Shown: positions 11,903 to 24,600 of the stretch, one piece after another
Position numbering within the stretch: position 1 is the stretch's first letter
Layout of the letters: each line of letters starts with the position of its first letter
Assembly (NCBI RefSeq): GCF_040183065.1
Contig: NC_091123.1
Span: forward strand, 10,720,001 to 10,784,000
Direction: 5' to 3'
DNA: 64,000 nt
From: Periplaneta americana
Lineage: Eukaryota > Arthropoda > Insecta > Blattodea > Blattidae
Notes under the pieces: generated by a model
Databases searched by the model: none
What the model saw: the letters and a program-made list of their open reading frames with translations, nothing else
Told to the model about the DNA's origin: nothing
Program-made: the position numbers and the translations under genes

Positions 11903-12949
11903 GAGTGGATCGGGGGAAGATGCCTGACTTTTTCTTTAATTGAAAGTATAAGATACTGTTCATCTAGTTTTGAATTTCATATTGAAATATCAAAGTCTGG
12001 AAGATATTTTGAAACTATATTTTTGACACAAAACAGAAAACATTAAGTACCTTGTTTATAGATACAAGTTTTCTTCTTGTTTGCACTGTAGGCATCTTTC
12101 CGCGATAGTCGGGTAAGATGGCAAATGCAATTAACACATTTACTGATGTATGTATTTTACCTGAACTTGGTTTGATACATATATATAACAAAAATGACTT
12201 AATCTGAAGCTCATTGACACTTTTTGACTCGTTTATCACTACTTAGCAACACAGTTATTGCACATATTTTATTGCCGTCTGCAAGACTCGTGAAATCTCT
12301 TCTTGCACACAATGAATTCAATCCAGTACATTTTTGTCACATTTTTTTAGATGGCGTTTAAGGGCACGGTAAGGAATCCCGTATGCTTGCGATGCTCTAA
12401 AACAGTTCATACCCTCTGTTATACCATGTTCCATCGCAAGTTGAAGACTGTCCTCAATCCACTGACTTCTATCAGAGGATCTTACGTAATGTTTACACAT
12501 TTCCTGAAACAAAAAATAAAATTCTTGCAACAAGTTGTCATCTTACCCCGAAAAAAGTGATCATCTTCCCCAAGTACGGGGTAAGATGCCTAGTGCTGTG
12601 ACGCAGCCTAAGATGGCGCAACAAGGTCGTTGGTTGTTAACAATACAAACTTTAGAACCTTTACTACAATATCCATTACAAAGGTTTGACAGTTATTACG
12701 AATTCAAGGCTGTATTAAACATTTTAACATCCCTTTGCAATTATTTTATAGCAGAAAAATGAGCTGTTTTCTAGCTTTTCTTCTTCTCACAACAAGAACA
12801 CGTGGCAAAATGAGTTAGTTTCCACTTTACAGACATTCAACTGTCTTAGTGATCATGAAGACATGCGCCTGGCATTTTCTCTTGGAAGAATGTGAAACTA
12901 CAAAGAAATAAGCATCTTCCCCCGATAGTCATCTCCCCCCGATCCACTC
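11903..12949 (-). mobile_element. TA-flanked DNA element with psq-type HTH remnant
   Basis: The inverted ends are GAGTGGATCGGGGGAAGATG (left) and, from the right, GAGTGGATCGGGGGGAGATG. TA lies on both sides (11901-11902 and 12950-12951). Inner CGGGGTAAGATGCC motifs recur. The minus strand at 12318-12533 encodes SQWIEDSLQLAMEHGITEGM then YGIPYRALKRHLKK, a Pipsqueak/pogo-type helix-turn-helix. No DDE domain is left. Confidence 0.72.
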
Positions 12950-12951
12950 TA

Positions 12952-13845
12952 CCTATGTCTTTTGAGGATATAGGAGACAGAAATTTATAATTTATTGTCA
13001 TAAGAAACCTAAGTATAAAAGCAATGAATAAATAACAGTGAGCCATGTTTATAAATTTGCAGGCTTTGACAATTATTTGTAGCTAAAACGAGAACTTCAG
13101 AGTTTGACTTACTAAAAATAAATAATGTTCTCTTGTTTTAGAAACTGTTAATGTCTGCTATTTGTAAATATAACCCACTGATGAAGTTATTTCTTCATTA
13201 TTTTTATACATAAGTTTCTCATGGCGATGTTAATCCCTAAGTTCAGTACCCATAAAAACACACGGTAAGCCTATGTTATGATTATTTACTTTGTATAACA
13301 GAATTTACTATACATAGGGATTTATAATTGTGAAAAATCAAATATTTGTAAATACTTTCTCCCCCTACGATTCATAGGAAAAATATACAAGGAAAAATGT
13401 CAAGGGCTAAAAATACAACGAAATGCACTAACAACTATGTATATCCTTAATAGATTCAGAGGAATTAAATAAAAATCTAAAATGTATTTTCATTTGCATT
13501 TTGATTTATCTTACCTAATGTATTAACATTGTTGTTTAATTTTGTGTTATTTTGCCAAGGCCCCATGAAACCAGTTGAGAAACATTTTTTTTTTTACTGA
13601 GGACGGCCCGAAGGCTTACGCCCCAGCCTAAGGCTTATTGTGCCGGCTCTTTATTATGAGATGATTATTGAAGTCCACAGGACTGCATTCCTGCAAGTAT
13701 CGTGATTCACTATTTGGTACCATCTATCGATTCAGCGACAATATCCAGTCCCACGGAACCAGAAACCTCCACCCCTCTGGAATTTCTGTAGCTTCCTCAA
13801 TTCGACACCATGCAAGTCATGGTACTACATCTTCGCTGCATACTA
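12952..13845. other. Unassigned
   Basis: AT-rich; nothing recognised before the diverged repeat at about 13660. Confidence 0.4.
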
Positions 13846-13847
13846 TA

Positions 13848-14297
13848 TAGGGTGTATCAAAAAAGATGGCGCAAACTTACACGATTGAAAGTACATGTCC
13901 ACCGCTTTGGAGTAACGGTAAACATGCCTGGCCGTGAAACGAGAGGCATGGTTCAAATCCTGGTTGGGACAAGTTACCTAGTTGAGATTTTTTCTGGGGT
14001 TTTCCCTCAACCCATTAAGAGAAAATGCTGGGTAACTTTCAGTACTGGACCCCGGATTCATTTCGCTGGCATTATCACCTTCATCTCATTCAGACGTTAA
14101 ATAACCACAGCAGTTGATAAAGCATCGTAAAATAATCAATTAAAATTAAATTGAAAGTACACGATAATAGAAGCAAAAAAGTTCCAGTATACATGGGTCC
14201 GCAAACGAGCTGTTCTCCATGTTTACTGGAACTTCTTTCTTCTATTATCGTGTACTTTCGACCTTTATGTTTGCGCCATCCTTTTTGATACACCCTG
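13848..14297. mobile_element. Foldback MITE, TA-flanked, carrying a SINE
   Basis: Terminal repeats TAGGGTGTATCAAAAAAGAT and the inverse of the right end CAGGGTGTATCAAAAAGGAT continue inward through GGCGCAAAC. An inner arm (GAAAGTACACGATAATAGAA and its inverse) makes most of the element a hairpin. TA flanks it at 13846-13847 and 14298-14299. A SINE (13896-14149) sits inside one arm. Tc1/mariner-type MITE by its TA target. Confidence 0.82.
13896..14149 (+). mobile_element. tRNA-derived SINE, family 1, inside a MITE
   Basis: A full-length, somewhat diverged copy (GTCCACCGCTTTGGAGTAAC ... CAGTTGATAAAGCATCGTAA). Exact 12-bp duplications ATTGAAAGTACA lie at 13884-13895 and 14150-14161. Confidence 0.92.
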
Positions 14298-14480
14298 TAT
14301 ATTGACCTGAAGATCCCACTCTGTAGATATCGTGATTCGCTATTTGGTGCCTTCTATCGATTTAGCTGCACATACCCACACCCGACAGAGTCCGCTATGG
14401 AAGCACCTCCGTCCCCTGGAACTTATGCAGCAGTCTCAGATAGATTCCATCTGTGTGCAAAACTGGATGTTAAATAAAAC

Positions 14481-15169
14481 TGAAATAAAAAAAAAAGACT
14501 GTCGGATGAGCCAGTATTCAAGATCGAAAACACTGGGTGTAGACAGACAAAATAATGATGACTCTGTGATTTTCTAGAAGATTGCTGAATTGTAAATAGC
14601 GATTATTACACCGATTTACTTAGAAACAAATTTAAGCCAGTATTATTGCAAAAACGTAATTGAATATAAATAATGTAGTGATCTTTTCTTCAGGATGACT
14701 TTCGTCCTCTGTAGACTCACACCATTGTTGAATGCATTAGACAATACACAGGAAGATTCTGTCGCATCCTCCTTACAGTCCAGATCTCGTACTTTCAGAG
14801 TGTCACTTGTTTGGTCCCATGAAAAACGCTCCCAGAAGACTCGAACTCGATTGTAATAATCAAGTGAAAACAAAGGTACAAAAACATGCTACAGATCTAT
14901 GGGACAAATGCATATTTATAGAGGGGAGATATTATAGAAAAGTGACAAAAGTTGTACGTTTCTAAAATAAATACATACTGAATTTATTCTCCTTTCTCTT
15001 TATTTGTTAAAATTTAATTACCTATGTATGTATGTTAACAAATTCATTCATTTTAATTTCCCTATAATTGATTAAATTGTAATGTTATTGTCTAGTTATC
15101 TCATGGCTCCTCTTATATAGGCTATGTTTTACATAATAATGTTTAATTCATTTCCTCGAAATTTTGCCA
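14481..15169. other. Unassigned
   Basis: Nothing recognised. Confidence 0.4.
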
Positions 15170-16250
15170 TACCCAATCTAGGTCTAATCTGTTAACAAAT
15201 TCTAATAAAAGATGTAGGTCATCTCATATTATTTCCAGATGACACAAGTATAGTAATTACAGCCAATGCAAGGTAATTTATGGCGAATCCTCGGCCTCAT
15301 CTCGCCAAATATCATATCGCTATCACCAATCTCATCGACGCTAAATAACCTAGTAGTTGATACAGCGTCGTTAAATAACGAACTAAAAAAAAAAAATTAC
15401 AGCCAATAACTCCAATACATTCCAATCTTCAGCAGAGGCAATTCTCCTGAAAATATGTGATTGTTTCTCAGCCAGTAAAGTAGTATTAAATTGTAACAAA
15501 ACTAACATAATTCAATTTAAATCCTGTCCAAATTCAACCTCGCAAATTTGAAGTGCAATAGTTAACAATAGGTCCCTAATAGAAACAACAACAACCAAAT
15601 TTCTTGGCTTACAAATCGATAATGCATTAAATTGGAAAAATAATATTAAAGAAATTACCCCCAAACTAAATTCAGCATGTTTTGATATTAAATCTATGCA
15701 AAAGGTAGTAAATATCAATACCTTAAAAACAATATACTTTGCATACTGCCACTCGGTAATGAGTTTTGGAATAATATTCTGGGGAAATTCCACAGATAGT
15801 AACAGTATATTTCTATTACAAAAAAGAGTAATTAGAATAATAGTAGGTGCCAAATCTAGGGTATCTTGTAGGACTATTTTCAAAAAATTACAAATAATGC
15901 CCATGAGTTGTCAGTATATTTTTTCATTAATAATCTTCCTCGTATGTAATCGTGGAAACTTTGTACCTAATTCCACAGTTCATAGTATAGATACTCGGCA
16001 AAAATGACTTTCATACTCCATCGGCAAGTCTATCATGCTACCAAAAAGGAGTGCGTTATATGGCAGTAAATATTTTTAATAGCTTCCCTGTGGATATAAA
16101 AAATTAAACTCAAAACAAAAGATTAGGCCTATTTAGGGCCAAATTAATGAAGTACGCCATTCAACAACGTTTCATGAATATTTCTGTGTTCTATTAAGTA
16201 TTGATACTAAAACTTTGTGTTGTACTAGTAGACTGTATTGTAAAATTCTT
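15170..16250 (+). mobile_element. Jockey/CR1-type LINE fragment with a nested SINE
   Basis: The frame reads LFPDDTSIVITAN, a mutated FADD catalytic box, just before a nested SINE (15268-15394). It continues after it with SNTFQSSAEAILLKICDCFS, then KFLGLQIDNALNWKNNIKEI, then SVMSFGIIFWGNSTDSNSIF and LQKRVIRIIVGAKSRVSCRT, to about 16010. This is the thumb/C-terminal part of a non-LTR reverse transcriptase. Stops and frameshifts show it is dead. Confidence 0.8.
15268..15394 (+). mobile_element. SINE, family 3, 5'-truncated, in a LINE
   Basis: It runs from GCAAGGTAATTTATGGCGAA to CAGCGTCGTTAAATAACGAA plus an A-run. Exact 13-bp duplications AATTACAGCCAAT lie at 15255-15267 and 15395-15407, right after the LINE catalytic box. 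Confidence 0.88.
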
Positions 16251-16263
16251 CTGTATAAATTTT

Positions 16264-16298
16264 ATTTTTTATTGAGTTATTTTACAACGCTGTATGAA
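16264..16298 (-). mobile_element. Detached SINE family 1 tail
   Basis: It matches the 3' end of family 1 (compare 9978-10012). It stops at GAACATCT, exactly where the piece at 16906 resumes in the consensus. Confidence 0.6.
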
Positions 16299-16905
16299 CA
16301 TCTAAAACAAATTTCATACAAGTTGAGAGGATGCGAAAGCGTTTCTTTCCTCTTCTTCTTGCCCAAAGCTCGTCAGTAACATGGCGGTAGCTGTTACCTC
16401 TTATACCTGCACCCCCAAGTTGTACACACAAGAAAATAAAACATTAAATAAAGTACATAAGTGAATATAAAATACAGGGACACAGATGTTTGACAATTAC
16501 ATGGTTGAGTACATTTCAGGTCGTTCTCACAATATTTTTACTAATACTTATAGTAAGGAATGCTAGTTTGTATTATAAAGTCAGGGTGGAGTGACACAGT
16601 GCAGATTGTTCCACTGTATGTGTTGTAGAGTAGCAACTAGCGGTGGAGAAAACATTTATCTTCTGCTCTCAGTAGCTTTTTAATGTGCCAGTTGATATAA
16701 ACAGCAATAAAATTAAATATAAATGCTTAGTATAAACTTTCGAAATATAGATTATCAGTAAACATTTTCAATAACATAATTTCTCACTATGTTGGAAGTC
16801 AATTAGTCGAACGTTAGTAAGATGGATAGTAGCATCTTCTCCTTCACTGATGGTTGAGAGTGTGAGTAGAGGGGAAGGCCTATCAACCAAACTGAAATGA
16901 GGATT
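16299..16905. other. Sequence separating two SINE parts
   Basis: 607 bp without inverted ends or coding frame; see the split-SINE finding. Confidence 0.4.
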
Positions 16906-17075
16906 AGGTTATTTAGCGTCTGAATGAAATGAAGATGATAATGCCGGTGAAATGAGTCCGGGGTCCAGCACCGAAAGTTACCCAGCATTTGCTCGTATTG
17001 GGTTGAGGGAAAACCCCGGAAAAAACCTCAACCAGGTAACTTGCCCCAACCGGGATTCGAACCCGGGCCACCTGG
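16906..17075 (-). mobile_element. tRNA-derived SINE, family 1, tail part displaced
   Basis: A well-preserved copy from AGGTTATTTAGCGTCTGAAT to the B box region (GATTCGAACCCGGGCCACCT). The matching reversed tail, TTATTGAGTTATTTTACAAC...GAACATCT, sits about 600 bp to the left at 16264-16298, as if the SINE were split. Confidence 0.8.
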
Positions 17076-18239
17076 TGTATAAATTTCAATTAGACTGAGA
17101 CTATAATTAAGATTTTATAGTACTATTAAGATTTTTTTTTTCGTTTGACATGTTCCATATTCTAGGTATGAAGCAATGTACGAATACCGTGGAATGTAAA
17201 TAAATACAATACAATAGCCTACAATTCGATTTCATTTTTGTCGAACACAAAAATTGTATACAATTTTTCTCAATATTATTTTCTCCTTTGTCAGTAATAT
17301 ATCTCAAATGTTTTTTCCTCATTAAAATGTTAGTTACCAGTCAGATGCATCTATGCCGCTGAAGTATTCAACTGTTTCCATCGCCATGACAACGGCGGCT
17401 CTGATTTAGTACAACCAGTGTGGTGGCAGGCTTTTGGGCTTGACGTAACGGAGTCTACCGCAGCTTGTGCGTCACTCTTCCTGGTTTCTTGCAGTTCTGT
17501 AAGAATCGCCCAAGTAGAACATAGACTACAACTCTCTGGTAGCGTTCTGCCAAACCGCAGTGCTCCGAGCACATGACGAGACACCTCTGTGTTTCAGCAG
17601 GTGCCCAAGTTTACATGTGTCCCGGCGTACGTAGAAATACCCCAGCTGTCTGGGAAACAACCTCATGCAAGTTCATGCACCTGGCTGTATTAAGATGAAA
17701 CATTGCCTTCTAATGTTCTTAAAGTAGGAAAATTGTGGGACGACAGGTCTGGACTGTACGGTATCTGGACAAGAACCTCCCGCCAAAGCACTGGTCTTCC
17801 ATCCAGACGGCCCGGGTTCGATCCCTAGCCAAGTCTTGATATGGAATTTGTGATGGACAAAACAGACATTGTAGAGATTTTTTTTCTTGGAGTACTCACG
17901 TTTCACTCTTTCACTCCACCAACACTCTCCACCTCCCCCTCAATTCACCTAACATCTGCAGTAGTTAATAATAAACTGGGGTAAAGTCTTTAGGGTAGTA
18001 CAGATTTTCGATGCTGGTAATTTAAGGACTTTGGGTTCGGACCCTGGTGTATATAAGGTACTCTGGTGATGGAACCTGCTCTCTCAGGACTAAGGCAAGA
18101 TGTTCCATCTGTCAGCATCTGAGCCACATATCGGACAATGGGGAAATGTAAGCCTAATGGCATGGATCCATTTTTCCGAAAGCTAGTGAGCCAGGCATGC
18201 AGCAAGACGATAGCCTTGGATAACATGGGAACGTTGTGC
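17076..18239. other. Unassigned
   Basis: GC-richer at 17350-17660 and 17990-18230. Short minus-strand frames there have no recognisable domain. Confidence 0.35.
17765..17840. mobile_element. Possible tRNA-like scrap
   Basis: CAAAGCACTGGTCTTCCATC then GACGGCCCGGGTTCGATCCC includes a B box GGTTCGATCCC at about 17816-17826. No body or duplication was recognised. Confidence 0.35.
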
Positions 18240-19860
<1,621 letters not shown>

Positions 19861-20619
19861 TTACGTGGCTGGTCGTATTGACAGACCAATTTATTTAGTC
19901 ACAAAACTAATAAAAAGTAATTCAGTTACACCCTGTATACATAACTAGACTTGTGTTTAATTTGGACGACCCTTATAAATTGATCTTCACGCATAAACAA
20001 ACCATAGCGAAGATTTTCACGATTTTGATCGGTTTTGTGCGTCCGCCTCGCGGTTTGTTACCGCTATGAGCGAGAAGTGTGTCGCACGGAACTGCCTTCA
20101 ATTAAAATACGAACACAAGTCAACTGCATGGAACTCGTGATCCGCACCACTTCGGAACCTCCACAAGTACCTCCGACGTCCTAGGCGCGTACCTTGAAAG
20201 TACCATCCTGAGTCCAGACAGATGTCTCGCGCATTTCGCGACATCAGGCTTGCGCATGCGTAATTAATACCTAAGAACAACGTGACGCAGTAATGTGGAC
20301 TATGTATGCATGTACAGTTCCCCTTAAAAAGAATGAGACGATTCTTGGTCGTCGGAAGTTAAAGTTCTACAGTGCGGTTCACTCGATATCGACGTAACGA
20401 TACATAACATGACAAATAGTACAAGAATTGTTACAAGGACCACAACAAGGACAAGGACCAGAATAAGGATCACGAATAACACTGCCATTTAAGGCCAGGA
20501 TTTCACAACATAGCTCGAGTCCCAAAATATCATTGCTTCACTGTACCGAATGGCAAATGCCTGCTAAGGGATCTACATTCTGGACTGCTGCTGTCACTGT
20601 CTTGTCTCGGTAGTTCGTA
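19861..20619. other. Unassigned
   Basis: GC-richer segment at 20040-20270; no gene or element recognised. Confidence 0.35.
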
Positions 20620-20690
20620 GTAGCGTGCCGGTTCCACTGTATAACCGAAACGTCTCGTGTTCGATCCCAGGTAAAACTTTTTTTATTGAG
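20620..20690 (+). mobile_element. tRNA-like sequence, left
   Basis: GGTAGTTCGTAGTAGCGTGC ... GTGTTCGATCCCAGG has A- and B-box-like parts with a spacing near that of tRNA. It is not a convincing tRNA (no clean cloverleaf). It occupies a position mirrored by the one at 24520-24600. Confidence 0.45.
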
Positions 20691-20869
20691 GTGTAATTAA
20701 TTTGTTCAGAGTTCCTCGACTGTCTAATTTGTCGAAAAATATGGAATAATTTATGCCCAATTTCTGGGTCTTACAAGTGGGCTGAACCTCGTCAAAAAAA
20801 AAATAAATCTTACTTGGAAGTTAAACGTATTCTTCCTCAAACAAAAATCATAAGAAACAAAAAGAGACC

Positions 20870-21003
20870 TGTTAACTTAAAATCTTGTCCACATGCCATC
20901 AGCTTCTATTACAGCTCTAAGTAGATCCGGCATGGATGTCACGAGATTGTGGAATAAGTTCTGATCCCCGGCGAGATCTTCCCAGGTGTCAACAACTTGA
21001 TCC
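20870..21003 (-). pseudogene. Tc1-like transposase C-terminal tail
   Basis: The minus strand reads DQVVDTWEDLAGDQNLFHNL then VTSMPDLLRAVIEADGMWTR and F-stop, the usual last 40 residues of Tc1-type transposases (compare SMPRR..AVI.A.G). Nothing upstream survives because the inverted-repeat block starts at 21004. Confidence 0.7.
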
Positions 21004-21049
21004 TAGAGTCGGGCAGACTGCCTCATATTATCGCCCGTTCTCGGTTGCG

Positions 21050-21840
21050 CAATCATCGTAGTCTCGCTCGGTGCGCGAGTACCTAACGTAGCCAAATGAC
21101 TCATTGATAGAGAACACGGGATTCTCTTGGTCCCGGGATTACCGATACTAGGTCATTCCCGACAGTCTCGGAGTCTAGGCGGGACTGTAGTACTGATAAG
21201 CAAGCGATATCGCTCGGGCCGTGCTCCTATAGGAAGCATTGGCTTATACACTTCCCAGTTCTTTAAATATATATCATATCGTAGCTCCTATAATACTTAA
21301 TCAATCGCGCTGTAATTTTTTGAACTGATAGCTCAATGTCTAAGGAAAACATAGGAAAAAAATCGAACTGAAAATATTTTTTGGAAAGCGAGAAAAAAAA
21401 TATTAACTTCGATGGAGATTGATGTGTTCAGAATAGACATTTGCAACTTCACCTTTGTAGGCTGAAAACTTTTTTGTTTTTCACGTCAGATGGGGGGTCA
21501 AAGCGAGAGAAATGTTGAGAAAGGATGGGAATTAATTTTAAAAGTGATGGCCACTCAAAATCTTTACTGGTTCTCGAATAACGGCGAGTTAACCAAAGAG
21601 CTGTTTGCGAAAGACTCATGACTCAAACGTTTGTTCCGTAAAATTTGTACGGAACCCTTCAACGCATGAAAACCCGTTATTGTACGGATAGTATTAAATG
21701 ATATTTTAATACAAGTAGTTGAAAATGAGGCTATATAGTCCAAGATGGTTTACACTTTACAGTAATTAGGCTATCTTTTATAGCAACTAAATAAAAAAAT
21801 AGTTTGTAACACAATGATGTGAAACATGAAAATATTAAAA
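21050..21840. other. Interior of the inverted-repeat block
   Basis: Subterminal GC-rich sequence to about 21240 (TCTCGGAGTCTAGGCGGGAC), then AT-rich without a gene. Confidence 0.4.
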
Positions 21841-22031
21841 GCTGGTTCACAATAAACCGGGAACGGAAACGGCAACGAGAACTAGAACGGAAATATTGTT
21901 TAAATAAATGTATTTAAATGTAAGCATTCACAATTAACTATTCTGAATGCTCACATTTAAATACTGTAGGCTACATTTATTTTAACGTTATTTCCGTTCT
22001 CCTTTCTGTTCCCGGTTTATTGTGAACCAGC
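21841..22031. mobile_element. Palindromic MITE, copy 1
   Basis: GCTGGTTCACAATAAACCGG at the left is mirrored at the right end (CCGGTTTATTGTGAACCAGC-type). The arms stay complementary for about 85 bp through TTTAAATG(T/C)(A/G)AGCATTCACAATTAAC, with little loop. Confidence 0.8.
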
Positions 22032-22398
22032 CTATACTATAGAAAACTACACTTTCTACTGGTGTGCACGTTATAAAGTATTGTTACAGAACAATCCTTA
22101 TTGTATTGCAGCCATGTTGCAATATAAAATGACATAGGCCTATATGGTTTACAATAATTATCCTATATGTTATAGGAACGAGAATTACAAATTAAGAATT
22201 AATAAGATTTCTAATTCGTTGTACCTAATGGTAACTTACAAGACAATAATAAATAATAACCATCATAATAATCCTGATAATCATAATCTTGGTCATCCTA
22301 ATGATTACGATAATGATAATGATGATAACAGTGATAATAATAATAATAATAATATAATAATTAATAACAATTAATAACAATAAGAAAAATAATAATAA

Positions 22399-22851
22399 TC
22401 CATCGCTGTAGAGTAACGGTTAGCACACCTGACTGTGAAACGATCGGGTTCCGGTTCGAATCTTGGTTGGGACAAGTTAACACTGGTTCACAATAAACCG
22501 GGAACGGAGACGACAACGATAACGGAAATATTCTTAAAATAAATGCATTTAAATGTGAGCATTCACAATTAACTTTCACGTTCCCGTTCCCGGGCTCCGG
22601 CAATCTTCTCGTTAATTGTGAATGCTCACATTTAAATGCATTTATTTTAACATTATTTCTCGTTGTCGTTTCCGTTCCCGGTTTATTGTGAACCAGCCTT
22701 TACCTGGCTGAGTCTTCTCGCCTCAACCATTAAGAGCAAATGCTGGGTAACTTTCGGCGCTGGACCCTGGACTCATTTCACTGGCATTACCATCATCTCA
22801 TTCAGATGCTAGATAGCGATAGCAGTTGATAAAGCGTCGTAAAGTAACTAA
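22399..22851 (+). mobile_element. tRNA-derived SINE, family 1, split by a palindromic MITE
   Basis: The head is 22399-22479 (B box GGTTCGAATCT) and the rest 22703-22851 (CCTGGCTGAGTCTTC ... AGTTGATAAAGCGTCGTAAA), with the MITE 22480-22699 between. It ends in (AAT)n. Confidence 0.88.
22480..22699. mobile_element. Palindromic MITE, copy 2, splitting a SINE at TTA
   Basis: Same family as 21841-22031: CTGGTTCACAATAAACCGGG at the left and its inverse at the right. It interrupts a SINE in GACAAGTTACCTGG and leaves TTA on both sides (22477-22479 and 22700-22702), suggesting a 3-bp TTA target as in PIF/Harbinger elements. Confidence 0.82.
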
Positions 22852-22852
22852 T

Positions 22853-22903
<51 letters not shown>
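22851..22903. repeat. (AAT)n microsatellite
   Basis: At the tail of the split SINE. Confidence 0.9.
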
Positions 22904-22905
<2 letters not shown>

Positions 22906-22934
22906 CGTTCCCTCTTTTATTCTCTGTTATGATA

Positions 22935-23507
22935 TAGCAAATGTAAATGACACTCGGGAGGAAACGCAGAATAAATATGGGGAGAAATGCCTGTTATTAT
23001 TCGGTCGAGAAGCTTTTGTCATCCACCCTGCTCTCAAAAAACTTGAAAGTTAGAATTTATAAAACAGTTATATTACCGATTGTTCTGTATGGTTGTGAAA
23101 TTTGGACTCTCACTTTGAGAGAGGAACAGAGCTTAAGGCTGTTCGAGAATAAGATCCTTAGGAAGATATTTGGGGCTAAGAGGGATAGAGAATGGATGAA
23201 GTTGCACAACGTAGAACTACACGCATTGTACTCCTCACTTGACATTATTAGGAATATGAAATTCAGAGGTATGAGATGGGCAGAACATCTAGCAGGTATG
23301 GGCGAATCCAGAAATGCATATAGAGTGTTAGTTGGATAGTCAGAGGGAAAAGACGTTTGGAGAGGCAGAGACGTAGATGGAAAGATAATATAAAAATGGA
23401 TATGATGGTAGAGATTGGATTAATCTTGCTCAGGGTAGAGACCGATGGAAGGCTTATGTGAGAGCGGCAATGAACCTCCGAGTTCCTTAAAACGCGTTTG
23501 TAAGTAA
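22935..23507 (+). mobile_element. RTE-like LINE copy, 5'-truncated
   Basis: The C-terminal part of the RTE-like family is open from 22947 to 23339 ([20 protein letters not shown] and following), then disrupted by a stop and small deletions before the usual end (AMNLRVP, then GTAAGT). A possible short target duplication, TTATGAT, lies at 22927-22933 and 23508-23514. Confidence 0.8.
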
Positions 23508-23519
23508 TTATGATCAATT

Positions 23520-24060
23520 TGTGAAAGGATCTACTCTATTTCGTAATTCTGTCCTTCCCCTTGCAAAAGTGTTTCCATTTCACATTCAGCATTTTATCAG
23601 TTGGGAAACAAAAATATCTTTTGTCAGAGTCTTTGGTCCCTTATAATAATATAAATAAGTATTAATTAATTTATTTCGTCCTTACACAGCGCAATAACAA
23701 CGAAACGTCCAGATGTGAACGCGCAATATAATAATACAGTCGTGTGATATCCATTACTTTAGCGTATACAAAACACTATCGAATGATTAAATATGCAATG
23801 TCAACGAAATGCTGATAGCGAGAAAATATATCATAGCTCCAACCATAACTTGTTGTTGTTTTAGATTAGCTTAGGATTAGGTAACGACTGAAAGTGCTGC
23901 ATTATTTTGCTTCTCCAGAAAGGCAATAAATAGTTCATTAAAATAGTGTGACTTCTGTAAGAATGTCGACAATCATAATGTGCTGTATTATTGCATACCA
24001 CACTGCTGTGCCTTCTTAAATTACTTTATGAACATTAATATTTCAGAAAGAGTCACGAAT
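23520..24060. other. Interior of the inverted-repeat block, right part
   Basis: AT-rich, no frame; GC-rich subterminal sequence follows at 24090-24240. Confidence 0.4.
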
Positions 24061-24267
24061 TGCAGTGATGAGCGGCAATTAAGCCGGCAGTCAGTGTACG
24101 CATTTCATAACGATAAGTCGGCCGTGCGATAACAGGCCGGGACCCGGTATTCCTCGTTCCCGAGAGTGCCAATCTCGAGAATACGATTCTCGGAACTGGC
24201 ATTATCGGCCAGCTAGTCTCGCCTACGAGAACGAGCGGGAGTAAGAGGCTGTTTGCCCGACTCTACC

Positions 24268-24312
24268 AGGCAGTGATAGACGCCGGTGGCATGTGGATGA
24301 AATATTAGATCC
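24268..24312 (+). pseudogene. Tc1-like transposase C-terminal tail, mirror side
   Basis: The plus strand reads QAVIDAGGMWMKY-stop, the last residues of a Tc1-type transposase. It is placed just outside the right inverted repeat and faces away, mirroring the tail at 20870-21003. Confidence 0.6.
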
Positions 24313-24519
24313 AGATGTGTATTTATTTTATTTTTCTTTAATTTGTTTGTTTATCTTTGTTCTATTTCGGGAAAAAAATTGATCTCCCAAGAGTTTTTTT
24401 AAATTTTCCTAGTGGAGCCAGAGTTGCGAAATAATTCGTTCCAGTACACAAAATTAAAAAAATGAAGAAAGGTAACATGTATAAAAATTAGTTACGTTAA
24501 TAAAAAAAAAAGTTATCGC

Positions 24520-24600
24520 CAAGAATCGAATACGGGTCCCTGGGATGGCAATCCAACTCTCTACTGACTACTCCATCGCAGCGTCATGACATTACCAGCG
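24520..24600 (-). mobile_element. tRNA-like sequence, right
   Basis: The minus strand reads GATGGAGTAGTCAGTAGAGA ... CCCGTATTCGATTCTTGG, with A- and B-box-like parts. No clean cloverleaf. Confidence 0.45.

Larger units (their letters stand above)
13660..14480. repeat. Diverged direct repeats flanking the foldback MITE
   Basis: ATCGTGATTCACTATTTGGT (about 13700) and ATCGTGATTCGCTATTTGGT (about 14328), each followed by TCTATCGATT, show an older tandem duplication with a period of about 630 bp, within which the MITE inserted. Confidence 0.55.
21004..24268. mobile_element. 3.3-kb block bounded by inverted repeats of about 40 bp
   Basis: The left end TAGAGTCGGGCAGACTGCCT and the inverse of the right end TAGAGTCGGGCAAACAGCCT align on through CTC.TA...CGCCCGTTCTCG. 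It contains two palindromic MITEs, a split SINE and an RTE-like copy. Just outside each end an outward-facing Tc1-like C-terminal tail begins. No transposase of its own was seen. Confidence 0.6.

Noticed and set aside
17351..18226. Minus-strand frames of 77-78 residues
   Set aside because: No recognisable domain, no splice or start evidence; noted only as GC-richer sequence.
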